Assembly: GCF_030409905.1 (NCBI RefSeq)
Contig: NZ_JAUFQT010000002.1
Coordinates: forward strand, 310,001-374,000
Origin: Echinicola jeungdonensis
GTDB lineage: Bacteria > Bacteroidota > Bacteroidia > Cytophagales > Cyclobacteriaceae
Reading direction: 5' to 3'
Length of the DNA: 64,000 nucleotides
In this document: piece after piece, positions 7,257-15,897 of the stretch
How positions within the stretch are numbered: the stretch's first letter is position 1
Layout: each line of letters opens with the position of its first letter
Notes under the pieces: model-generated
The model's database searches: none
What the model was told of the DNA's origin: nothing
The model's input: only the letters and a program-made list of their open reading frames with translations
Made by a program: the position numbers and the translations under genes

Positions 7257-8636
7257 ATGTTTGAAGCCAAAATTTATCAGGAAAGGAGAAAGAAATTAAA
7301 GCAAGCCATGGGGACTGGTCAACTTTTGTTTTTGGGCAATGAAGAAAGCAGCCGCAATTTTAAGGACAATTGGTACCCTTTTAGGCAGGACAGCACTTTT
7401 CTGTATTATTTTGGAATTGATAAACCAGGAATGATCGGCCTGATCGATTGTGATGAGGATAAGGAATATTTGTTTGGAAATGATCTGAAAATCGATGAAA
7501 TCGTTTGGACCGGTCCCAAGCCAACCATGGTCGAATTGGGAAAAAAGGTGGGGATTGATCAAAATGCCCCTCTTAAAAAATTAAAAGATTTAATCCGCCA
7601 AGGTTGTCATGTATTGCCTCCTTACCGGGGAGCCCACGTTTTAAAATTGCAGAAGCTCTTTAATAAGCCAATCGGAGAAGTGAAATCTATGGGATCTACC
7701 AAATTTATTAAAGCAGTGGCCCAACAGAGAAACATCAAATCTCCAGAGGAAATCGAAAAGATGGATAAGGCGGCAAGTATTACTGCTGCCATTCACTTGG
7801 AAGTGATTAAGGCCGCCCATCCTGGCATGAAAGAATTTGAGCTTTTGGCTGTGGCAGAAAAAGTAGCCAGGGAGCATAATGCAGGATTTTCATTTTTGCC
7901 TATTGTTACTGTGGATGGGCAAACTTTACATAATCATTATTATGGAAATACCATTAAAGCTGGCGATATGGTTTTGTTTGATTGTGGCGCCGAATCAAGT
8001 GATTATTATGCCGGGGATATGACTCGGACTTTTCCTGTGAATGAAAGTTTTGGTCCGCGTCAAAAAGAATTGTACGATATTGTATATAAGGCCCAAATGA
8101 CAGCCATTGAAGCCTTAAAGCCTGGAATTCCATATTTGGATATTCACTTGTTGGCAGCTGAAAAACTGGTGGAAGGTTTGAAGGAAGTGGGTTTGATGAG
8201 AGGGGATCCTAAGGAAGCAGTTGCACAAGGGGCCCATACCATGTTTTTTCAATGTGGTCTGGGTCATATGATGGGTATGGATGTCCATGATATGGAAAAT
8301 TTGGGAGAGGAATATGTTGGTTATTCGGAAAAGATCAAAAAGTCCAAAGCATTTGGATTAAAGTCCCTTCGACTTGGAAAAGAGTTAGAGGCCGGTAATG
8401 TAGTGACGGTGGAACCTGGAATTTATATTATTCCCGAACTGATAGATTTGTTCAAGTCAGAAGGGAAATTCAAAGATTTTATCCATTATGACCGGTTGGA
8501 AAGTTACCGGGATTTTGGAGGTATTCGGATAGAGGATGATTTTCTCATAACCGATAATGGAGCAAAGCTATTGGGAACCCCACTGGCCAGCGCATCTGAG
8601 GATATTGAAAAGATTAGAAGGGAGTCCACGAATTAG
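7257..8636 (+). CDS. pepP: Xaa-Pro aminopeptidase (M24B)
   Basis: This 459-residue cytosolic metallopeptidase removes N-terminal residues preceding proline. The N-terminal creatinase-like domain (residues ~1-165) includes FLGNEESSRNFKDNWYPF. The pita-bread catalytic domain carries the five metal ligands: Asp near 242 in VLFDCGAE, Asp near 254 in YAGDMTRTF, His near 336 in GLGHMMGMDVHD, Glu near 385 in TVEPGIY and Glu near 425 in GIRIEDD. Length fits bacterial PepP. It is monocistronic as far as can be seen, with the ars operon 244 bases upstream and a lipoprotein gene 190 bases downstream. The symbol is assigned from family; the exact substrate range is unknown. Confidence 0.92.
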   Translation: MFEAKIYQERRKKLKQAMGTGQLLFLGNEESSRNFKDNWYPFRQDSTFLYYFGIDKPGMIGLIDCDEDKEYLFGNDLKIDEIVWTGPKPTMVELGKKVGIDQNAPLKKLKDLIRQGCHVLPPYRGAHVLKLQKLFNKPIGEVKSMGSTKFIKAVAQQRNIKSPEEIEKMDKAASITAAIHLEVIKAAHPGMKEFELLAVAEKVAREHNAGFSFLPIVTVDGQTLHNHYYGNTIKAGDMVLFDCGAESSDYYAGDMTRTFPVNESFGPRQKELYDIVYKAQMTAIEALKPGIPYLDIHLLAAEKLVEGLKEVGLMRGDPKEAVAQGAHTMFFQCGLGHMMGMDVHDMENLGEEYVGYSEKIKKSKAFGLKSLRLGKELEAGNVVTVEPGIYIIPELIDLFKSEGKFKDFIHYDRLESYRDFGGIRIEDDFLITDNGAKLLGTPLASASEDIEKIRRESTN

Positions 8637-8826
8637 CACCAATTTTTTTAGACCAGTTGATTCTTCACTTTTTTATTTAAGCCCTTGGCAAGGAGCTATT
8701 CAAATAGTTGTTTTTCTAAATGTGCTTTGAACAATTTATTTTTATACTTTCGTTCAATATTCAATAATAAAAATGGATGAAAAAAAATCTCTCCATCCTT
8801 TTTAAAGTTTAATTAATAAATAAAAC

Positions 8827-9942
8827 ATGTTTACCCAAACTAATCGAAGTATCCCTGCCTACCTTTTGATGGCGCTTTCCCTGACTTATTTTCTTACAAG
8901 CTGTTCCTCCGAGCAACGCTCTTCCAAAAGAAAAGAAGAGAAAATTACTGTTATTCAGACAGATCCAAATAAGAAAACCCCGGAAACGCAATCAAAAGCG
9001 CAACAATGGCAAATTAAAGATGGGATGGTGCGGATTCCAGGAGGTACTTTTGTCATGGGAGGAAAAACTGATCAGGCCTCTGCTGATGAATTTCCGAAGC
9101 ACCAAAAAGAAATCCAACCATTTTGGATGGATCAACATGAAGTGACCAATAGGCAATTTCAGGAATTTGTGGAAGCCACAGGTTATGTGACCACCGCAGA
9201 AAGGGCTATAGATTGGGAAGAAATAAAAAAACAACTTCCCCCAGGAACTCCTAAGCCTGCCGAAGAAATGTTGCAACCAGGTTCAATGGTGTTTTTTGCC
9301 ACGGATGGGCCTGTGCCCATGGATAATCCAAGTAGATGGTGGAAATGGGTGATTGGTGCAAATTGGAAACATCCTATGGGACCTGATAGTGATTTGGAGG
9401 GGAAAATGGATCATCCGGTAGTTCATGTCTCTTATGAAGATGCTAATGCTTATGCTGAATGGGCTGGTAAAAGATTGCCCACAGAGGCAGAATGGGAATG
9501 GGCAGCCATGGGAGGTAAAGATGATCCGGTATATCCCTGGGGCAATGAACCTGCAAAAAATGCCAGTGATAAAGCCAATTTCTGGCAAGGACTTTTCCCT
9601 TTCCAGGATAGGGGAGAGGATGGTTTTACAGGAACCGCTCCATTAATGACCTATCCACCTAATGGCTATGGACTTTATGACATGGCAGGCAATGTCTGGG
9701 AATGGTGTGAAGATTGGTACCATGTTCAAGCCTATTCATATGAAATCAGCGGAAAGGAAAGACCACAAATGTCACTTGATCCCGATGAACCCATGATACC
9801 CAAAAGAGTAGTTAGAGGAGGCTCTTTTTTATGCAATGATTCCTACTGCAGTGGCTACCGGGTATCCAGAAGGATGAAAACAAGCGAAGACTCAGGGTTG
9901 AGCCATACTGGTTTTCGTTGTGTGAGGGATGTTAAGAAATAG
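8827..9942 (+). CDS. Formylglycine-generating enzyme family lipoprotein
   Basis: This 371-residue protein has a lipoprotein signal (LLMALSLTYFLTSC, lipobox Cys26) and an FGE-sulfatase (SUMF1) domain from about residue 67: MVRIPGGTFVMGG, then WMDQHEVTNRQFQEFV, GKRLPTEAEWEWAA and GNVWEWCEDW. Near the end, RGGSFLCNDSYCSGYRVSRR holds Cys336 and Cys341, the same spacing as the catalytic copper-binding pair of true formylglycine-generating enzymes, which convert a sulfatase Cys to formylglycine. Many bacterial paralogues lack this pair. The lipid anchor would place it in the periplasm or outer membrane. No sulfatase gene lies in this window, so the partner must be elsewhere. Confidence 0.9.
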   Translation: MFTQTNRSIPAYLLMALSLTYFLTSCSSEQRSSKRKEEKITVIQTDPNKKTPETQSKAQQWQIKDGMVRIPGGTFVMGGKTDQASADEFPKHQKEIQPFWMDQHEVTNRQFQEFVEATGYVTTAERAIDWEEIKKQLPPGTPKPAEEMLQPGSMVFFATDGPVPMDNPSRWWKWVIGANWKHPMGPDSDLEGKMDHPVVHVSYEDANAYAEWAGKRLPTEAEWEWAAMGGKDDPVYPWGNEPAKNASDKANFWQGLFPFQDRGEDGFTGTAPLMTYPPNGYGLYDMAGNVWEWCEDWYHVQAYSYEISGKERPQMSLDPDEPMIPKRVVRGGSFLCNDSYCSGYRVSRRMKTSEDSGLSHTGFRCVRDVKK

Positions 9943-10050
9943 TAACCAATTAAGGAGAGGGTTTACAAAAAGAATAGATGAAAAGCATTAATTGAAAAAA
10001 ATAATATGTATATCCGCAATGACACCAGTAGCCAAATAAATTAAAAGTGA

Positions 10051-11088
10051 CAGTTAGTGTCAATAGCTTTAGTTAAGTTATTACTCTGTATAAATTGGGT
10101 CAAAATAAACGGTTTTGACCATGAATATAATCAACTTCATTAATCGGTTTCCTGACGAGTCTTCCTGTATTAAGTTCATTAGAGAACAAAGGACAAAATC
10201 GGGCATCATTTGCAAACGGTGCAGCTGTAACCGTCATTATTGGCTTGAAAACAAGAAGTCCTTTCAATGTGCTTCATGTGGGTTCAGGACCAGCATCAAG
10301 AGTGGTACTGTTATGGAAAACAGCAACCTTCCAATTAGGACCTGGCTGCTGGCCATGACCTTCATAACCGCCACTAAGAAGAGCTTCAGTGCCTCAGAGC
10401 TACAAAGGCAGCTTGGGATGAAGCGGTATGAACCTGTTTTCAGGATGTACCATAAACTCAGGAAGGTCATGGGACAACGCGATGATATCTATAGGCTTGA
10501 GGATATGGTAGAATATGATGAGGCCTTTGTAGGAAAAGCCACCAAAGCCAAATCCCAAAACAAGCTCAAAAGAGGCAGGGGCAGTCAAAAACAGTCCATT
10601 GTAGCGGTAATGGCCGAATCGACAGTTTTAGAAAACCCTGAATCCGGAAAGCTTGAAAAGAGCTGTAGATATTTTAAAATGAAGAAGATAAAGAACTTAG
10701 AGGCAAAAACAGCCCAAGGTCTGGTCAAAGAATTCATTGATCAGGACTCAGTGCTTCAAACAGATAAGAGTACCACCTTCTCAGATCTGGGTGACTGTAT
10801 TGAGGTTCATGTCAGAGAGGTCTCTGGAACTGATAAAGGCCATTTTAACCTCAAATGGGTTCATATAGCCATAAGTAATTTAAAGAAACAGCTGCAGACA
10901 TACCATATGATAAGTGAAAGGATGATGCAAAACTATCTTGATGAGTTTAGTTATAAGCTCAACAGAAAATATTTCGGTCAAAAACTTTTTGACCGGCTCA
11001 TTATTGCTTCCATTTATCCTTACTGGCATGATTGCGGATAATCATAAAAAATAATAACCCCATTTAACTTTTAGTTCAAAACACTAAA
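10051..11088 (+). mobile_element. IS1595-type insertion sequence, limits approximate
   Basis: The element holds one IS1595-family transposase gene. Weak inverted ends are suggested by TTAGTGT ... AGTTAA ... GTTATTA at 10053-10081, which recur in reverse complement at about 11051-11088. The match is imperfect and I could not see a target duplication, so the boundaries are provisional. Flanking DNA on the right carries the tail of a gene that lacks its start. Confidence 0.6.
10121..11041 (+). CDS. IS1595 family (ISXO2-like) transposase
   Basis: This 306-residue transposase begins with a zinc-ribbon-like domain with CKRCSCNRHYW and CASCGFR (four cysteines, residues ~31-55), then SIKSGTVMENSNLPIRTWL typical of IS1595/ISXO2 proteins. 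The DDE-type catalytic domain follows: VEYDEAFVG gives the first Asp, LQTDKSTTF the second, and FNLKWVHIAISNLKKQL corresponds to the HxxHWxxN-like third acidic position region, where family members often carry Asn or His. The ATG at 10121 follows a TTG at 10115; the ATG is preferred. Reading frame is complete, so the element may be active, although its ends are not clear. Confidence 0.92.
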   Translation: MNIINFINRFPDESSCIKFIREQRTKSGIICKRCSCNRHYWLENKKSFQCASCGFRTSIKSGTVMENSNLPIRTWLLAMTFITATKKSFSASELQRQLGMKRYEPVFRMYHKLRKVMGQRDDIYRLEDMVEYDEAFVGKATKAKSQNKLKRGRGSQKQSIVAVMAESTVLENPESGKLEKSCRYFKMKKIKNLEAKTAQGLVKEFIDQDSVLQTDKSTTFSDLGDCIEVHVREVSGTDKGHFNLKWVHIAISNLKKQLQTYHMISERMMQNYLDEFSYKLNRKYFGQKLFDRLIIASIYPYWHDCG

Positions 11089-11096
11089 ATTCTTCA

Positions 11097-11261
11097 TCTA
11101 GTGCTTTACTCTTATTACATTATTACCAGCTTGCCATCCTAAAGATCATTAAACAATTGGGAGATAAGGAAGCTGAGGTAAAACCAGCTCAAATTCAAGA
11201 GGCTTACCTTTATGATATAGACACCCAGCAAGGAGAGGTATATACTATTGTTTTTGAATAA
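11097..11261 (+). pseudogene. Tail of a gene lacking its start, next to IS1595
   Basis: An open frame ending with TAA at 11259-11261 reads YQLAILKIIKQLGDKEAEVK and ends YDIDTQQGEVYTIVFE. It has a coding look but no start, and it begins just past the right end of the IS1595 element. No matching 5' part is seen left of the element (9943-10050). It is therefore read as the 3' remnant of a gene removed by insertion and deletion. Family not recognised. Confidence 0.4.
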
Positions 11262-11424
11262 AATGGACAAAATAGACCTTTTCCAAATTGGAAAGTTTTT
11301 ATTTTTTTAAGTGGGACCTAAAGATTTTGCATTTTTTCTGGATATGTTTACCATGATCGGATGCGTTAAATTAATGGTTTTCAATATTTTTATATTGGGT
11401 GTGGTCAAAACTTCCTGTTCTCAT

Positions 11425-12762
11425 TTACATCGCATAATGCTTAACCTCTCCTCTTTTATCATGAATAAATAGGGAAAACCTTTCCATGGCAGCTTTGATT
11501 TCTTCTTTTGAAATAAATGAGTAGACCAGGCGGAATTGCCCTCTTTTTTTATGCCCAAAACCTTCAGCAGGAGTGATAAGCATTCCCGTGTTTTGGTAAA
11601 GGTCTATCCATAATTGTTGTTGGGACTTGTCGGTGTCTTCTTCCAAAAACTCAGATAAGTCAAACCAAACAAAAAGACTTCCACGGGCTGGGCAATAGGG
11701 GATTTTCAGCTCTTTCATGGTGCTGGCTGCGACTGCATAGGATTCGGTAATACGTTCCTGGTTGATTTGGATATAATTTTTAATAAAGTTTTTATCTTCC
11801 AAAACTGATTCCATGATCCATTGGGTATAATTAGAAATGGAATGGGAGAAGTTGACATTTTTGTAAGCTTGTAAAAAGGCCTTATTAAAGGAATGGACTA
11901 AGCCCACCCTGAAACCCGAAATGCCAAAATCTTTTGAAAAAGAATACCAATAATGCAGGTAGGGGTTTTTTCGCTTATCCATTATTTTACCAAAAGAATA
12001 AAATTCAATTTTCTTTTGGTAATCCATGGATATATCTGGATGTTCAGTATTGATGATGGAAAGCCCATAAATTTCATTGACAATCAGGTGAATTTTATTT
12101 TCAATGCACCAATCTGCAATTTCTTCCAGTTGAGCTTTGGAATATATTCCACCTGTAGGGTTGTCCGGGTTGGTAATTACCAATATTTTGAATTTTTTGC
12201 CTTTATCCTGGAGGTTTTTTAGGGTTTTATCAAGGGTTTTTGAACTGACCAACATCCCATTTTTAAGCTCGTCCAATTCGGTATGGGTAATCAAGTCGAA
12301 GCGTTCCAGGCCTGAAAAAATTCCAATATCTTTGGTATAAACCGGGTAACTAGGTGCGGGAAAAACGACTACATCACCCGGGTTTCCCAGAATAAATGAT
12401 GTAACCTCTATTACTGAAGTCAAACCTGCAGAAAAAGCAAGGCGGTCTTTGTCCACTTTGCATCCGATCAAAAAATCAGAGAGAAATTCTGCAACTGCTT
12501 CCCTAAAGGATGATACACCTGATGGATTTCCATACCCCGCCACCCATTCTGGAATAGGTTTTTCCTGGGTGATAGAAGCAATTTTATTTTTTAGTAGGTT
12601 CCAACAAAGATTGTTTTCGGCCACATTCATGGGGAAACTTCCATTTGGGTTTTCCTTTTTGTGGTACCTGTTTTTTAATGCATCAAAATAATATTCAAAA
12701 TCTATTCTAATAGGAGAGGAAGCTGCGTCTATTCCTCTTTTTGATAAGTTTGAGGTATCCAT
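11425..12762 (-). CDS. PLP-dependent aminotransferase class I/II
   Basis: This 445-residue fold-type I aminotransferase resembles aspartate aminotransferase and ACC-synthase-like enzymes. VITNPDNPTGG holds the Asn and Asp that contact the PLP ring area, VNEIYGLS supplies the expected Asp/Tyr segment (here Glu-Ile-Tyr), WYSFSKDFGISGFRVG carries the PLP-binding Lys, and GQFRLVYS the substrate carboxylate Arg. The long C-terminal part fits ACC-synthase-like homologues. The amino-acid substrate is not clear. It is the only ordinary gene between the IS1595 and IS21 elements; its base composition is like the chromosome rather than like the more GC-rich IS21 DNA. The first ATG at 12762 leaves ~20 residues before the conserved core and fits. 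Confidence 0.9.
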   Translation of the reverse strand: MDTSNLSKRGIDAASSPIRIDFEYYFDALKNRYHKKENPNGSFPMNVAENNLCWNLLKNKIASITQEKPIPEWVAGYGNPSGVSSFREAVAEFLSDFLIGCKVDKDRLAFSAGLTSVIEVTSFILGNPGDVVVFPAPSYPVYTKDIGIFSGLERFDLITHTELDELKNGMLVSSKTLDKTLKNLQDKGKKFKILVITNPDNPTGGIYSKAQLEEIADWCIENKIHLIVNEIYGLSIINTEHPDISMDYQKKIEFYSFGKIMDKRKNPYLHYWYSFSKDFGISGFRVGLVHSFNKAFLQAYKNVNFSHSISNYTQWIMESVLEDKNFIKNYIQINQERITESYAVAASTMKELKIPYCPARGSLFVWFDLSEFLEEDTDKSQQQLWIDLYQNTGMLITPAEGFGHKKRGQFRLVYSFISKEEIKAAMERFSLFIHDKRGEVKHYAM

Positions 12763-12818
12763 TTGTAGGTGTTTATGGTAAAAAAACTAAAAATTTCAAA
12801 TAAAATTATAATACTGAA

Positions 12819-12925
12819 ATTACTCCTATATTATTTATCAATTTAACCAATTAGAAACAATTTTTAAAAAGCTATAGGAGTAATAGGTATGGTCCATAAA
12901 TATTCAATAATTTCAATGGACCATA
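12819..12925. repeat. Two inverted repeats upstream of the aminotransferase
   Basis: ATTACTCCTATA (12819-12830) pairs perfectly with TATAGGAGTAAT (12873-12884), and TATGGTCCAT (12888-12897) with ATGGACCATA (12916-12925). Both lie 57-163 bases before the aminotransferase ATG, inside its 304-base gene-free leader. They could be operators or hairpins of the leader. The rest of 12763-13066 is AT-rich and shows nothing else. Confidence 0.5.
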
Positions 12926-13059
12926 AGATTTAATTTTCTCAATTTTGATAAAAGGATTTTGCCTCCAAAATAATAAGGACTGCGATTTTAATTGACTGCC
13001 TTTAGCGGATATCCATAATTAAAACCACCTTCTGAGTGTTTTTTTGCTAGGGTTTAGGA

Positions 13060-13066
13060 ATATTGG
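13060..13066. repeat. IS21 target-site duplication, left copy
   Basis: ATATTGG here repeats at 15713-15719 directly outside the other end of the IS21 element; 7 bp fits the 4-8 bp duplications of this family. Confidence 0.85.
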
Positions 13067-13303
13067 TGGATAATCCGGAGTAAACTGACCCCTCCGAATT
13101 AGGCAATTATTCAGGTACCAAAGTGGCTTTAAGGGCCAGAATCGCCTGTCATTCCGGCGGATGTTGACCCCCTGAAGAAAAAATTGAGCTAAATCCGGAG
13201 CAAGCTGACCCCTTTGAGGCTTAAATTCCGGAGCAAGTTGACCCCTCTATGGAATGGTTTTGGTTTTTTAGCGGACATTTTCGAAACCGCTAAGTATAAT
13301 CCG

Positions 13304-14880
13304 ATGGCAGGTAAACCAAAACCGATGAGTCAGATCAAGCAGATGATTATTTTACGGCAGCAGGGCAAGGGCATCAAAACCATAGCCCGCATGCTGGAGA
13401 TGAGCAAAAACACAGTCAAGAGCTATCTTTTTAAGCTGGACAAGCTGTTGGAAAACAATAAGAAAACAGGGCTTACGACGGAGAAGCTCCTGTCCATGGA
13501 GGTACCTGAGATTGAGAAACAGTTCCTTTCAGGGGACCCTTCTTACAAAGATCCCCGGTACGAACACTTTATCTCCAACCTTGCTTATTATCAAAAAGAG
13601 CTCCAGCGCAAAGGGGTGACCAAAACTCTTTTATGGGAAGAGTACAGGCAGTCCTATCCCGATGGATACGGCCGTAGCCAGTTTTGCCACCACCTCAACC
13701 AACAGGATCTTGCCCGGGCAAAGCCATCCATGGTACTTGAGCATAAGCCTGCAGAGAAGCTGTATATAGACTTTGCAGGCAAGCCCATCGCCTACATAGA
13801 CAGGGAAACCGGAGAAGAGGTCCGGTGCCAGCTGTTTGTGGCCTGCCTTCCCTATTCGGATTATGCCTTTGCCATGGCCGTGGCCTCCCAGACCATCCCG
13901 GACTTCCTATATGCCCTAAGCCGTTGTATGGAGCAGTTGGGGGGTGTGCCACAGCTGTTGGTCCCCGATAACCTGAAAGCCGCAGTGAACAAAGCCGACA
14001 AGTATGAGCCAAGTATCAACCAGGCCCTTGAGGATTTTGCCAACCACTACGGCACGGCTGTAGTGCCTGCCAGGGCGAGGAAGCCGCAGGACAAGGCATT
14101 GGTAGAGAACCAGGTAAAGGTCCTTTACTCCCGGGTATATGCCAGGCTCAGGAATATGCAGTTCTTCGATATACACAGTTTAAACAGGGCCATTGGCCAA
14201 AAGGTAAAAGCCCATAACCAGACCCGGATGCAGCAAAAGCCCTACTGCAGGGAAGAGAAGTTTCTCGCCGATGAGAAGGGCCTGTTGGGGAAACTCCCCG
14301 GGAACGCTTCGAGCTGAGACACTATGCCCGGCTGACCGTTGCCAAAAACAACCACATCTATCTGGCCCGGGACAACCACTATTTCAGTGTCCCCTATACA
14401 CTGATAGGCCAAAGGGTAAAGGTGATCTATACACGGAGTATGCTCTATGTGTTCCATAAAGGGGAACGGGTGGCCATACACAGCAGAGGCTTCAATCAAG
14501 GGAGTTATTCCACGCTCAAAGAACACCTGTGTTCCCAGCACCAGCATTATAGGGACAGAAGTCCTGAATATTACCGCAGCAAAGCCGCCCAACACTCAAA
14601 GGTCTTGTCCAGGTACATCTCCCTGCTGTTTAAACAGGGCAAGATCCCCGAACAGCTTTACAGGACCTGTGACGGGCTGCTCGCCCTGGGCAGGAAGGTG
14701 GATAAGGAGCGACTGGAGAAAGCCTGCAATACAGCCATGGAGTACAAAGTATACTCCTATACCTTTATCAAGAACATGCTGGAAAACAATATGACAGAAG
14801 CTACAGCGGAGCCGTCTGCCAGGGAACTTCCTGAACACGGGAATGTCAGGGGAAAAACATATTATGACCAATATCAATAA
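13304..14880 (+). pseudogene. istA: IS21 transposase IstA with one frameshift
   Basis: The first part (13304-14317) holds a helix-turn-helix (GIKTIARMLEMSKNTVKSYL) and the rve integrase core: KLYIDFAGK gives the first Asp, LLVPDNLKAAV the second, and KALVENQVKVLYSR the Glu. At GGG 14300-14302 the frame is lost: this frame ends at a TGA in 14315-14317, while the next frame continues ERFELRHYARLTVAKNNHIY and runs to the TAA at 14880. One missing G in CCCCGGGAAC restores the normal protein of about 525 residues. It is either a disabled copy or a sequence error. The ATG at 13304 is chosen because the upstream TTG at 13214 falls in the terminal repeats. Frame -1 slippage in translation is not supported by a slippery motif. 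Confidence 0.88.
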
Positions 14881-14898
14881 CTTAAACTTTAAACAACT

Positions 14899-15621
14899 AT
14901 GCCCAATCCGATCGAAACACAACTTATCAAACTCAGGCTCCACGGCATGCACCAAACATGGACAACGCTACAGGAGACCCGTAAAAACCAAAGCCTCTCC
15001 CTTGCCGAAGGACTTGAGCTTATGTTACAGGCAGAAGAACAGGAAAGAGACAACAGGAGGTTTAAAAGACTGGAATCCAACGCAGGGTTCCGTTACAAAG
15101 CTTCACTGGAAGAACTCTCCCTGGACAAAACCAGGGGCCTGGATGATATGCTCCTGGCAACCCTGGCAACCGGGGAATATATAACCAATGGGGATGCTGT
15201 ACTTGTCACGGGGGCTACCGGCTGTGGAAAAAGTTACCTGGCCTCGGCCCTTGGCCACCAGGCCTGTGTGCATGGGAAAAAGGTCGCTTACTTCAACACC
15301 CAAAAGCTCATGATCAAAATCAAGATGGTCAGACTGGACGGCACTGCCATCAGGTTCTTTGATAAACTGGCAAAAACGGACCTGCTCATCCTCGATGACT
15401 TCGGCCTGACAAACCTGGATAAACAGCAACAGATCGATCTTATGGAGCTTATCGAAGACAGGCACGGTAAAAAATCCACTATTATTGCAAGTCAGCTCCC
15501 TGTCTCAAGCTGGTACGATGTCATAGGTGAGCCGACCATCGCAGATGCCATTCTTGACCGGTTGGTACACGTCTCCTACAGAATCGAGCTGAAAGGGGAA
15601 AGTCTCAGAAAAAAAATGTAA
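14899..15621 (+). CDS. istB: IS21 helper ATPase IstB
   Basis: This 240-residue AAA+ protein of the DnaC/IstB type assists IstA in target selection and strand transfer. Walker A is GATGCGKS in VLVTGATGCGKSYLASALG, Walker B is LLILDDFG, and a sensor-1-like STIIASQLPVSSWYDVI follows. The N-terminal helical part (LRLHGMHQTWTTL) is typical. The gene is intact, starts 18 bases after the istA stop, and ends inside the right end region of the element. Confidence 0.95.
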   Translation: MPNPIETQLIKLRLHGMHQTWTTLQETRKNQSLSLAEGLELMLQAEEQERDNRRFKRLESNAGFRYKASLEELSLDKTRGLDDMLLATLATGEYITNGDAVLVTGATGCGKSYLASALGHQACVHGKKVAYFNTQKLMIKIKMVRLDGTAIRFFDKLAKTDLLILDDFGLTNLDKQQQIDLMELIEDRHGKKSTIIASQLPVSSWYDVIGEPTIADAILDRLVHVSYRIELKGESLRKKM

Positions 15622-15819
15622 AATTGTCAGGCCATCTGATTATTAAACCAAACCTCTCCTAAAGAGGGGTCAATATGCCCGGAACAGGGGTCAATATCAT
15701 CCGGAATATCCAATATTGGGGTATAAAAAATACAAATAATGCGAATGAGCTAATTAGGGCTTCTTGTTAATTAGCTAAATCACTGACTCTTAATAAACAG
15801 GGTTGCGAAAAAATAACTC

Positions 15820-15863
15820 AAAAACCCCGAAAATCGTCCAAAAGGGCTTTTTCCGGGGTTTTC
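15820..15863 (+). terminator. Hairpin shielding the IS transposase from read-through
   Basis: AAAACCCCG (15821-15829) pairs with CGGGGTTTT (15854-15862), followed by CTTTTTCG. It lies just before the transposase ATG at 15898, in the place where many insertion sequences carry a structure that blocks transcription or translation entering from outside. Confidence 0.55.
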
Positions 15864-15897
15864 TTTTTCGTATTTTTTGTTTGCAGACAAAAATACT

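Larger units (their letters stand above)
13067..15712 (+). mobile_element. Complete IS21-type insertion sequence
   Basis: The element has the istA-istB layout of IS21. Ends begin TGGATA and finish TATCCA: left TGGATAATCCGG matches the right end TGGATATTCCGG (reverse complement), and both continue to TTGACCCCT-like blocks. A 7-bp direct repeat ATATTGG flanks it (13060-13066 and 15713-15719), a clear target duplication. The left end carries four spaced copies of TCCGGAG(n6)TGACCCCT (13074, 13153, 13194, 13227) and the right end two inverted copies (15665-15683, 15686-15705), as expected for IS21 multiple terminal binding sites. The element is 2646 bp and more GC-rich than its surroundings. istA carries a frameshift. 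Confidence 0.93.

Noticed and set aside
7009..7264. Frames on both strands between the ACR3 gene and pepP
   Set aside because: Both are short, lack motifs, and coincide with a repeat-like palindrome; they are probably chance frames.
13695..14176. Minus-strand frames across istA
   Set aside because: Shadows of the GC-rich transposase gene; composition (Arg/Pro/Gly-rich) is typical of antisense frames.
14300..14317. Programmed -1 frameshift in istA translation
   Set aside because: CCCCGGGAAC is not a usual slippery heptamer and no stimulatory structure is evident; IS21 IstA is normally one frame, so an indel is the simpler explanation.
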